The notes beneath the pieces are model-generated. The model was not told the DNA's origin, did not search any database, and worked only from the letters and a program-made list of their open reading frames with translations. Below, piece after piece: positions 1-5,743 of a DNA stretch of 8,354 nucleotides (its first letter is position 1; every line of letters begins with the position of its first letter). The stretch covers positions 1 to 8,354 of the forward strand of contig CAZAQG010000092.1 of NCBI GenBank assembly GCA_964487445.1, written 5' to 3'. Source of the stretch: BMS3Abin12 sp964487445 (lineage in GTDB: Bacteria > Pseudomonadota > Gammaproteobacteria > 21-64-14). The position numbers were made by a program, and so were the translations under genes.

Positions 1-81
1 GGGATCTTCCCGGCGCAGCAGGTCGTGCGGGGCGTCGAAGAACGGTGCTGTTCGATGCCTGATGCCGGTCCGCGGATCCAC
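1..81 (-). CDS. Possible 5' end of an unidentified gene, running off the left edge
   Basis: Tentative. A GTG codon at 81-79 is preceded by AGAGGT (87-92) at 5-nt spacing, and the frame stays open for 27 codons to the window edge. The peptide starts VDPRTGIRHR and continues with TAPFFDAPHDLLRREDP. It looks more protein-like than the two other minus-strand frames here, and about 20 of its 27 codons end in G or C, like the neighbouring genes. It is on the same strand as yeeE, downstream of the hairpin at 142-172, so it could begin a new transcription unit. I do not recognise the family; it does not resemble the start of TusA, the usual sulfur-carrier partner of YeeE proteins. A plus-strand frame that enters from the left and stops at 87 is the main competing explanation. 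Confidence 0.35.
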   Translation of the reverse strand, partial: MDPRTGIRHRTAPFFDAPHDLLRREDP

Positions 82-222
82 GGATGACCTCTGCGGAACT
101 ACGCGAATCCACTCGGGGCATCCCCGCCCCGCGGCACCGGGCCCGACGGGGAGCGGACACGCCCCCGTCGGGTTATCGGCCAAAGGCTTCGAGAACTCGA
201 GTCTGCACCCTGCGCCGATTCT
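82..222. other. Intergenic region downstream of yeeE
   Basis: This stretch separates the yeeE stop codon from the possible partial gene at the left edge. It holds the GC-rich hairpin at 142-172 and the candidate ribosome binding site at 87-92. No tRNA, repeat array or recognisable coding frame was seen. The longest frames crossing it on the plus strand run antisense into yeeE and have the Arg/Pro-rich composition of shadow frames. Confidence 0.5.
142..172 (-). terminator. GC-rich hairpin after yeeE, possible terminator
   Basis: The arms 142-151 (CCCGACGGGG on plus) and 163-172 (CCCCGTCGGG) are perfect 10-bp complements. With A152 bulged, pairing extends three more base pairs (153-155 with 160-162) and closes on a 4-nt GACA loop. 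The structure lies about 50 bp past the yeeE stop and before the possible next gene, which is where a terminator would sit. Neither strand has a U-tract after the stem, so it is not a canonical intrinsic terminator. It may instead act as a U-less or Rho-assisted terminator, or as a block to 3' exonucleases. As the stem is symmetrical, the strand assignment rests only on gene context. Confidence 0.5.
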
Positions 223-1443
223 TTAAACGGGGTCGAATCTGCGCAGACGCCGCGGCAGCAGGTGCATGTCCACCAGCGCACATACCAGGGCATCGAAATA
301 GCTGGCCTCCTGTTCATACACCAGCTTGTAGTATTCCACTTTCATGGTCAGGGCGCTGCCGAACACGAACGAGATGAAGGCCAGGATCGACCCGAGCGCC
401 AGCGTGGAGAATCCGGTGACGCCCTGCCCGATGGTGCAACCCATGGCGAGCACGCCGCCGATGCCCATCAGTGCCCCGCCGGTGACATGGCGTATGAAAT
501 CCCCCACGGACCGGAACCATTCGATCCGGAAGTTGCGGGTGAGCACCGAGTACACCAGGGAACCCACCAACACGCCGACCAGCGAGACCACACCGAAGGT
601 GATCAGGGCCACGTTGCGCGGCGACATGAGGTACGCCAGCGTCTCACCGGTGGGGTTCACGAAGGTGAACGACTGGGTCATCACGTCCCGCGGGGGATTA
701 TCCATGAACACGACCGCCTCCTTCCAGGCGTGTCCCATCGGACCGGCGGTCACGTACCAGGCGGCGACCACGGCCAGCCCGACTACGGCGCCGGCGAGGA
801 TGTTGTCGAAGCGCGTGCGGAAATCCGACCAGCGAAGGATGGTGACCAGCAGCGCCAAGGCGAGGATCCCGCCGATCCAATACTCCAGGGTCGCGCCGTC
901 GCCGACGTGCAGGATGCCGCTTACCAATGGACCCAGTGCCTGGCTGGAGATCCCGTGTGCCGCCAAGTGGATGGTCGTGGCGCTCACCCACCCGTAGAAA
1001 AACGTCTCGTAGAAGGAGGTCTGGGTCATCAGGTAGGCGAAGATGCCGATGGTGATCAGGACCACGACGGACTTCAGGTTGCCCGCGCCGGCGCGCACGA
1101 TGGTCCGAAACGCGCACCCGCTGCCGAGCGTCATCCCGATCCCGAACAGGGTACCGCCCACGAGGTAGCGCAGCACGGAGAAGTTCGGGGTGCGATAGGG
1201 CGGCATCAAGGGCGGCATGTTGGTACCGAGGCCGATGCCGGCCACGCCCTCCAGGAGCAGCACCCCGACGATGGCGATGACGATGGCGAACAGCCATGCC
1301 CCGAACCGACCGCGGTCGTTCATGTTGACCCAGTCCGAAACCGCTCCCATGGTGCAGAAATTCGTGCGGTAAACCACCGCCCCCATGATCCCGGCGATGA
1401 TGAATACGGACAGCAGAACCTCATTGGTGATCGAAAGATGCAT
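223..1443 (-). CDS. YeeE/YedE family inner-membrane sulfur-compound transporter
   Basis: A 406-residue polytopic membrane protein of the YeeE/YedE (TsuA-like) family, whose characterised members import thiosulfate through conserved cysteines. It shows many hydrophobic helices and two matching halves: GGTLFGIGMTLGSGC (about 96-110) and GGALMGIGGVLAMGC (about 322-336), the internal pseudo-repeat typical of the family. The expected cysteines are C30 (NFC), C110 (GSGC) and C336 (GCTIGQG). Start choice: a GTG 15 nt upstream (1458) is in frame, but the Shine-Dalgarno GGGGAG (1449-1454) would then lie inside the gene, so ATG at 1443 is preferred. The C-terminus ends in a basic stretch, PRRLRRFDPV. 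It follows queC on the same strand after 127 bp, so it may be transcribed separately. No TusA-like or rhodanese gene is visible beside it. The exact substrate (thiosulfate or another sulfur species) is not shown by the sequence. Confidence 0.88.
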   Translation of the reverse strand: MHLSITNEVLLSVFIIAGIMGAVVYRTNFCTMGAVSDWVNMNDRGRFGAWLFAIVIAIVGVLLLEGVAGIGLGTNMPPLMPPYRTPNFSVLRYLVGGTLFGIGMTLGSGCAFRTIVRAGAGNLKSVVVLITIGIFAYLMTQTSFYETFFYGWVSATTIHLAAHGISSQALGPLVSGILHVGDGATLEYWIGGILALALLVTILRWSDFRTRFDNILAGAVVGLAVVAAWYVTAGPMGHAWKEAVVFMDNPPRDVMTQSFTFVNPTGETLAYLMSPRNVALITFGVVSLVGVLVGSLVYSVLTRNFRIEWFRSVGDFIRHVTGGALMGIGGVLAMGCTIGQGVTGFSTLALGSILAFISFVFGSALTMKVEYYKLVYEQEASYFDALVCALVDMHLLPRRLRRFDPV

Positions 1444-1448
1444 AGTGT

Positions 1449-1454
1449 CTCCCC
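1449..1454 (-). promoter_or_regulatory. Ribosome binding site that decides the yeeE start
   Basis: GGGGAG on the minus strand lies 5 nt before the ATG at 1443-1441. It favours that ATG over the in-frame GTG at 1458-1456, which would place this site inside the coding sequence. Confidence 0.7.
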
Positions 1455-1561
1455 GCACGACTCCGAGCCTGTGGAATACCGGCTATCTTTATGTAGACGC
1501 GGCATGCAGGATGTTTATTTCCCGCCGCCGGACAATTACCCCTATCGGTCCCTCCGCCCGG

Positions 1562-1567
1562 ATTATA
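1562..1567 (-). promoter_or_regulatory. Candidate -10 element (TATAAT) for yeeE
   Basis: A perfect TATAAT on the minus strand starts 4 nt after the queC stop, in a locally AT-richer gap. Transcription from it would give a leader of roughly 110 nt before yeeE. At 17-nt spacing the -35 hexamer would be CCGGTC, a poor match, and there is no TG extended -10. If the element is real it would probably need an activator. Chance occurrence is possible. Nothing else convincing (strong hairpin, tRNA, small gene) was seen in 1444-1570. Confidence 0.35.
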
Positions 1568-1570
1568 GCC

Positions 1571-2287
1571 CTACGCCGCCCCCCGACCGGGTTGGTAACG
1601 GGTGGGGTCGGGCACTCCGGCGGCATGGAACCCGGCCGCCCGGATCCGACAGGCGTCGCACACGCCGCACGCGCGGCCCTCGGGATCCGCCGCATAGCAG
1701 GAAACCGTCGCTGCGTAGTCCAGGCCGAGGCGCAGCCCCTCGCGGATGATGTCGGCCTTGGCCAGGCGTATCAGGGGGGCATGGACCCGGAATCGGGCCC
1801 CCTCGACGCCGGCCCGCGTGGCAAGCGCGGCCAGCGCCTCGAAGGCGCGGATGTATTCCGGCCGACAGTCCGGATAACCGGAATAGTCCACGGCGTTGAC
1901 CCCGATGAACAGGTCGCGCGCGCCCAGCACCTCGGCCCAGCCCAGGGCCAGGGACAGGAACACGGTGTTGCGGGCCGGAACGTAGGTGACCGGGATCCCC
2001 TCCGAGGGCCGCTCCGGAACCGGAATCGCCGGATCCGTCAGGGCCGAGCCTCCGATCGCCCCGAGGTCGATCCGGATGACCTTGTGGACGGCCGCCCCCC
2101 GCGCCACGCACCGCGCGGCATCCAGTTCCGCGGCTTGGCGCTGGCCGTAATCGAGGCTCAGGGCATAACAGCGATAGCCGCGCGCGCGCGCCACGGCCAG
2201 GGTGGTCGCCGAGTCCAACCCGCCGGACAGGAGCACCACCGCCGGGCGATCCGGCGCCGTCGGGGCGGGTTCGCGTGGACGATTCAT
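1571..2287 (-). CDS. queC: 7-cyano-7-deazaguanine (preQ0) synthase QueC
   Basis: QueC converts 7-carboxy-7-deazaguanine to preQ0 with ammonia and ATP, the last step before the queuosine and archaeosine branches divide. The 238-residue protein has the N-type ATP-pyrophosphatase loop SGGLDS at 21-26, followed by LSLDYGQRQ, and a C-terminal zinc site formed by C197, C207, C210 and C213 in the pattern C-x9-C-x2-C-x2-C. The length is typical of the family. It starts with ATG 9 bp after queE. The GAAGG just before it overlaps the queE stop region, suggesting translational coupling. The N-terminus has about 15 extra Pro/Ala/Arg-rich residues before the first strand; an internal start is not evident, so the ATG is retained. 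Confidence 0.97.
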   Translation of the reverse strand: MNRPREPAPTAPDRPAVVLLSGGLDSATTLAVARARGYRCYALSLDYGQRQAAELDAARCVARGAAVHKVIRIDLGAIGGSALTDPAIPVPERPSEGIPVTYVPARNTVFLSLALGWAEVLGARDLFIGVNAVDYSGYPDCRPEYIRAFEALAALATRAGVEGARFRVHAPLIRLAKADIIREGLRLGLDYAATVSCYAADPEGRACGVCDACRIRAAGFHAAGVPDPTRYQPGRGAA

Positions 2288-2296
2288 TTCAGGCCT

Positions 2297-2977
2297 TCAA
2301 CGACCGGGGACATCGCCCCACAGGTACTTGTGGAGCTGTATCTGCAGGCGCACGGCGAGGCGGTCCTCGAGGATCCAGTCGGCCAGCAGGCCGGGGGCGA
2401 GCACGCCGTGGCCGGGTGAGAACAGAACCTCGCAGCGCTCGGTGAGCCCGTAACGCTCGACCTGCTCCCGGGCCCACTCGTAATCGCGACGGTCGCAGCA
2501 GACGAACTTCACCTGATCCCGCGGCCCGAGCACCGCCAGATTCTCATACCGGTTGCGGCGGCATTCCCCCGAGCCCGGCGTCTTCAGATCGAGCACCCGC
2601 ACCACGCGCGGATCGACCGCCTCCACCGCAAGCGCCCCTCCGGTCTCCAGGGAGACCTCGTAGCCCGCATCGCAGAGCCGCCCGAGCAAGGCGAGGCAGT
2701 CGCGTTGCGCGAGCGGTTCGCCCCCCGTCACGGTGACGTGGCGCGGCCGGTACGCGGCCACTTCGTCGAGGATCGGATCGATCGCCATCCACCGCCCGCC
2801 GCGGAAGGCGTAGGCGGTGTCGCAGTAGCGGCAGCGCAACGGGCAACCGGTCAGGCGCACGAACACGCTGGGCCATCCCGCCGTGCGGGTCTCGCCCTGA
2901 AGCGAGAGGAAGATCTCGGTGATGCGCAGGCCCGGCGCGGCATGCGCCGTCCCGCGCGGCAACGGCGCGGTATCCAT
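2297..2977 (-). CDS. queE: 7-carboxy-7-deazaguanine synthase QueE
   Basis: QueE is a radical SAM enzyme that rearranges 6-carboxy-tetrahydropterin to 7-carboxy-7-deazaguanine, the step feeding QueC. The 226-residue protein shows the FLSLQGE motif (23-29) found near the N-terminus of QueE, the cluster-binding C45-x3-C49-x2-C52 in TGCPLRCRYCDT, and the SAM-binding GGEPL at 85-89. The C-terminus, IQLHKYLWGD, is also characteristic. ATG at 2977 follows cpoB by 32 bp with only a weak A-rich AAGATAAAATC leader, so the upstream start signal is poor. About 15 residues precede the conserved ITEIF strand. QueD, which makes the substrate, is not in this window and must be encoded elsewhere. Confidence 0.97.
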   Translation of the reverse strand: MDTAPLPRGTAHAAPGLRITEIFLSLQGETRTAGWPSVFVRLTGCPLRCRYCDTAYAFRGGRWMAIDPILDEVAAYRPRHVTVTGGEPLAQRDCLALLGRLCDAGYEVSLETGGALAVEAVDPRVVRVLDLKTPGSGECRRNRYENLAVLGPRDQVKFVCCDRRDYEWAREQVERYGLTERCEVLFSPGHGVLAPGLLADWILEDRLAVRLQIQLHKYLWGDVPGR

Positions 2978-3009
2978 GATTTTATCTTGGCCCGGCGCGC
3001 CCTCGCGGG

Positions 3010-3804
3010 TCAGTGGCCTTCCACCTTCATCCGCTGCCGGCGTTGCTCGGCGAGCCGCGCGGCGGCACTGTTCGGGTAGCGGGCGATGACCTCGGTAAGC
3101 GTCTTGCGCGCCTCTTTCCAGTGCTTCTGTTCGTACTGGATGTAGCCGATCTTCAGCAGGGAGTCCGGAACCTTGGGGCTCCTGGAATAATGCCGCACCA
3201 CTGCCTGGAAGGCCTGCAACGCCGGCCCGAAGTTGCGCGTGACGTAATTCGTCTCGCCCAGCCAGTACTCGGCGTTGTCCGCGTAGGCGCTGTCGGGGTG
3301 CGCCTTGAGAAACGCCCGGAAGGCTTGGGCCGCCTGCGGATACTTGCCGGCCCGCAGCAGACCGAGGGCGCTTTCATAGTCGCTCTGGATCTGGAGGGTT
3401 GCGGCCCCGGCCCCGACCGCGCCGGACGACGGGACGGCGGGGGTCGCCGACGACGGAGCGGCGCCCGCCGAACCCGGCGCAGCCGGCTTCAGTTCCAACC
3501 GCCGCAGGCGCTGATCGATGTCCAGATACAGGTCACGCTGGTGGCGCTGAAGGTTGTCGAGCTTGTGCTGCAATTCGTCCTGGCGTCCGGTGAGTTGCTG
3601 GATCTGCTGCTGGAGCACCTGGATCCGGCCGAGCATATCCACCATGCCCGGACCGTTCACGATCCGCTCCAGTCGCTCCACACGTTGCTCCAGCGAAAGC
3701 CCGGCGGACGACGCCCCCCCCACGGGCACCAGCGTCGCCACGACGACGACCAGCATCGGGCCCGCCAGGCGCAGGCCTCGGATTCCGGGTGACCGATGCG
3801 TCAT
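3010..3804 (-). CDS. cpoB: CpoB (YbgF), Tol-Pal-associated periplasmic coordinator of division
   Basis: CpoB binds TolA and, in E. coli, links PBP1B-dependent peptidoglycan synthesis to Tol-driven outer-membrane constriction. The 264-residue precursor has a signal peptide (about 1-34, hydrophobic core MLVVVVATLV), a heptad-like coiled coil (about 37-105, Gln/Leu/Arg-rich, the trimerisation region), a Pro/Ala/Ser/Gly linker (about 107-135) and a C-terminal TPR domain (about 138-264, with motifs such as ADNAEYWLGETNY and DSLLKIGYIQYE). The open frame extends upstream into pal, but ATG at 3804 is preferred. It gives a proper signal peptide, lies 8 bp after the pal stop, and has GAGG overlapping that stop about 8 nt upstream. 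A run of eight G (minus strand, 3714-3721) falls in the signal-peptide cleavage region. Confidence 0.95.
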   Translation of the reverse strand: MTHRSPGIRGLRLAGPMLVVVVATLVPVGGASSAGLSLEQRVERLERIVNGPGMVDMLGRIQVLQQQIQQLTGRQDELQHKLDNLQRHQRDLYLDIDQRLRRLELKPAAPGSAGAAPSSATPAVPSSGAVGAGAATLQIQSDYESALGLLRAGKYPQAAQAFRAFLKAHPDSAYADNAEYWLGETNYVTRNFGPALQAFQAVVRHYSRSPKVPDSLLKIGYIQYEQKHWKEARKTLTEVIARYPNSAAARLAEQRRQRMKVEGH

Positions 3805-3812
3805 CGGGCGCC

Positions 3813-4367
3813 TCACTGTTTCGAGTAGACGATGTCCACCCGGCGATTCAACCGCCAGCAGGCCTCGTCGTGAGCCGTACACACGGGACGCTCCTTACCG
3901 AAGCTGATCGTGCGGATCTGGGCGGACGCCACGCCCTGGACCAGCATCATCTGCTTGACCGCCTCCGCGCGCCGCTCGCCCAGGGCCAGATTGTACTCCG
4001 CACTGCCCCTCTCGTCCGTATTCCCTTCCAGCGTCACCTTCACGGGGGGGTGGGCCGACAGGTAGGCGGCATGGGCGGCGATGATGTCGCGGTACTTCGA
4101 CTCCACCACGCTGCGGTCGAAGGCGAAGTAGATCGTGCGCTTCTCCAGCAGGCCCTGCCGCCCGCCCGCCACGCCCCGGCCCTGGATCGTCCCGGACCCG
4201 CCCGCGGCGTAGCTCCGCGCACCACCCGCGCCAGCCGCGCCGGCCGCCACGCCCGCCCCGCCGGGCGCGGGCGCGGCACCGGTCTGTCCCCCGCCGGTGC
4301 CCGCACAGGCGGTGAGCACCAGCGCCGCCGCCGCGCCCAGCCAGATCGTCAGCATTCGTTTAGTCAT
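3813..4367 (-). CDS. pal: Peptidoglycan-associated lipoprotein Pal
   Basis: Pal is an outer-membrane lipoprotein that binds peptidoglycan and TolB, and is the load-bearing end of the Tol-Pal system. The 184-residue precursor has a type II signal peptide with lipobox LTAC (acylated C21), an unusually monotonous Gly/Ala-rich tether (about 22-70), and an OmpA-like domain (about 75-184) with TIYFAFDRSVV and the diaminopimelate-binding region LEGNTDERGSAEYNLALGE. Two cysteines, C163 and C170, lie near the C-terminus (PVCTAHDEAC) and could form a disulfide. The frame is open for about 500 codons upstream through tolB, but ATG at 4367 is the start: GGAGG (4376-4380) lies 8 nt before it and the lipoprotein signal follows directly. 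Confidence 0.97.
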   Translation of the reverse strand: MTKRMLTIWLGAAAALVLTACAGTGGGQTGAAPAPGGAGVAAGAAGAGGARSYAAGGSGTIQGRGVAGGRQGLLEKRTIYFAFDRSVVESKYRDIIAAHAAYLSAHPPVKVTLEGNTDERGSAEYNLALGERRAEAVKQMMLVQGVASAQIRTISFGKERPVCTAHDEACWRLNRRVDIVYSKQ

Positions 4368-4375
4368 CTCCGATT

Positions 4376-4380
4376 CCTCC
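4376..4380 (-). promoter_or_regulatory. Strong ribosome binding site of pal
   Basis: GGAGG on the minus strand sits 8 nt before the pal ATG. It is the best Shine-Dalgarno match among the tol-pal genes here. It fixes the pal start within a much longer open frame and suggests high, independent initiation of this abundant lipoprotein. Confidence 0.7.
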
Positions 4381-4404
4381 CGCCGTCTGTGGATCAGGAA
4401 ACCC

Positions 4405-4430
4405 GCCCACGATCCGACCGGACCGTGGGC
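4405..4430 (-). promoter_or_regulatory. 11-bp RNA hairpin between tolB and pal
   Basis: The arms 4405-4415 and 4420-4430 pair over 11 bp (one G-U) around a 4-nt GGUC loop in the minus-strand transcript, beginning 5 nt after the tolB stop. The bases after it read CGGGTTTCCTG, so the U-tract is too short for a strong intrinsic terminator. It could be a partial terminator, an mRNA stabiliser or an RNase processing barrier that lets pal be expressed differently from tolQRAB. I saw no convincing promoter between the hairpin and pal. Confidence 0.6.
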
Positions 4431-4435
4431 TCTGT

Positions 4436-5743
4436 TCATTTGCGATACGGCCCCCAAGCCGGCGACTGTACGTCGCCCGCCTGGGAAAGCAGGCGCTGCC
4501 CGGCCCGCCCGCCCACCGTGACGGTGGTCAGGACGCGCCGGCCATGATACTGCGCCGAATACAGGATCATCTGCCCGTTCGGGGCAAAACTCGGCGAATC
4601 GTCGAGCGGCCCGTCCGTGAGCACCTGGAACAGGCCGCTCTTGAGGTCCAGCACGGCGATCCGGTAGCTGCCACCCTGGCCGTGGACCATCGCGATGCGT
4701 TCGCCGTCCGACGAGACCGAGGGGGCGGCATTGTAGGGCCCGTCGAAGGTCAGGCGCGTCACGGGTCCGCCCTGCACCGGGATCTCGTACAACTGCGGGC
4801 CGCCGCCGCGATCTGATGTGAACACCAGGTTGCGCCCGTCGGGCATCCACACGGCACTGGTATCGATAGCCGGGTCGTACGTGATCCGGCGCGGCTTCCC
4901 GGTCGCGAGGTCGAGGATGTAGATCTCCGGATTGCCCCGGCGCGAGAGCGTCAGCGCCAGCTTGCGCCCGTCCGGCGACCAGGCCGGCGCGCTGTTGAGC
5001 CCGGCGAAGGACGCCACCAACCTGCGTGCACCGGTCGCCAGGTCCTGGATATAGACCTCCGAGCGACCGTGCTCGAATGACACGTAGGCCAGGCGCGTGC
5101 CGGCCGGCGACCAGGCCGGCGACATGATCGGCTGGGTCGATTGCAGTACCGTATGTGCGTTGTGGCCGTCGGAGTCGGCCACCTTGAGGGCGTAGCGGCG
5201 CGCCTTGGGCGGGCCCGACACCGTCACGTAGGCGATACGGGTGTCGAACGCGCCCGGCTGTCCGGTCAACTGTCGATAGATCAGGTCGCTGATGTGGTGC
5301 GCGGTCCGGCGCAGTTGCGCGGCCGAAACCGTGAATTGCCGCCCCAGGAGTTGCGCCTGCTGCGCCGACTGGTAGACGTCGTAGAGGTGGACCTCGACCT
5401 GGTAGCGCCCGGAACCGAGCGCCCGCACGCTGCCGATCACCAAGTTGTTGACGCCGAGCACCCGCCAGTTCGCGAGGTTCACCCGGCCCGGGGTGCTCGG
5501 GTGTGCGATCAGATCGTGCGCCGGGAGCGGCGCGAAGCGTCCGCTGCGGGCGAGGTCCGCGCCGATGATCGCACCGATGTCCTGGGGCGGCGCCGGCGTG
5601 GGGCCGCCCCAGGCGAATGGGACGACGGCGATCGGGACCGCGCCCTCCACCCCGCGGGTAATCTGGATGGTGAGCCCGGCCCACGCCGGCATCCCCGCGC
5701 AAATCAGCAACACCGCCAGCAGGCGGCGGATCGTCCGGATCAA
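4436..5743 (-). CDS. tolB: Tol-Pal system periplasmic protein TolB (TTG start)
   Basis: TolB is the periplasmic partner that binds Pal and is displaced by TolA. The 435-residue precursor has a Sec signal peptide (1-22, ending AWA before GLTIQ), an N-terminal alpha/beta domain (about 35-165, VPIAVVPFAWGG and DIGAIIGADLARSGRF) and a beta-propeller (about 170-435) with repeated blade motifs such as SPAWSPAGTRLAY, APAWSPDGRKLAL, VWMPDGRNLVF, SVSSDGERIAM and SFAPNGQMILY. Length and order match the family. The start is TTG at 5743-5741, overlapping the tolA TGA as TTGA. The next in-frame ATG (codon 18) would destroy the signal peptide and no ATG or GTG lies close upstream, so TTG initiation coupled to tolA translation is the best reading. 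The only Shine-Dalgarno-like sequence is a G9 run a few nt upstream. Confidence 0.96.
   Translation of the reverse strand: MIRTIRRLLAVLLICAGMPAWAGLTIQITRGVEGAVPIAVVPFAWGGPTPAPPQDIGAIIGADLARSGRFAPLPAHDLIAHPSTPGRVNLANWRVLGVNNLVIGSVRALGSGRYQVEVHLYDVYQSAQQAQLLGRQFTVSAAQLRRTAHHISDLIYRQLTGQPGAFDTRIAYVTVSGPPKARRYALKVADSDGHNAHTVLQSTQPIMSPAWSPAGTRLAYVSFEHGRSEVYIQDLATGARRLVASFAGLNSAPAWSPDGRKLALTLSRRGNPEIYILDLATGKPRRITYDPAIDTSAVWMPDGRNLVFTSDRGGGPQLYEIPVQGGPVTRLTFDGPYNAAPSVSSDGERIAMVHGQGGSYRIAVLDLKSGLFQVLTDGPLDDSPSFAPNGQMILYSAQYHGRRVLTTVTVGGRAGQRLLSQAGDVQSPAWGPYRK

Noticed and set aside
1444..1561. Search for a riboswitch, small gene or terminator in the leader before yeeE
   Set aside because: Only 4-bp stems such as AGCC/GGCT were found and no conserved riboswitch core was recognised, so nothing beyond the -10 and RBS is claimed.
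262..1749. A 495-codon plus-strand frame opposite yeeE and queC
   Set aside because: It is His/Gln/Asp/Gly-rich, as expected for the complement of a hydrophobic membrane protein, has no recognisable motif, and lies antisense to well-supported genes.
3013..3792. A 259-codon plus-strand frame opposite cpoB
   Set aside because: Antisense shadow of a gene with clear coiled-coil and TPR domains; composition is low complexity.
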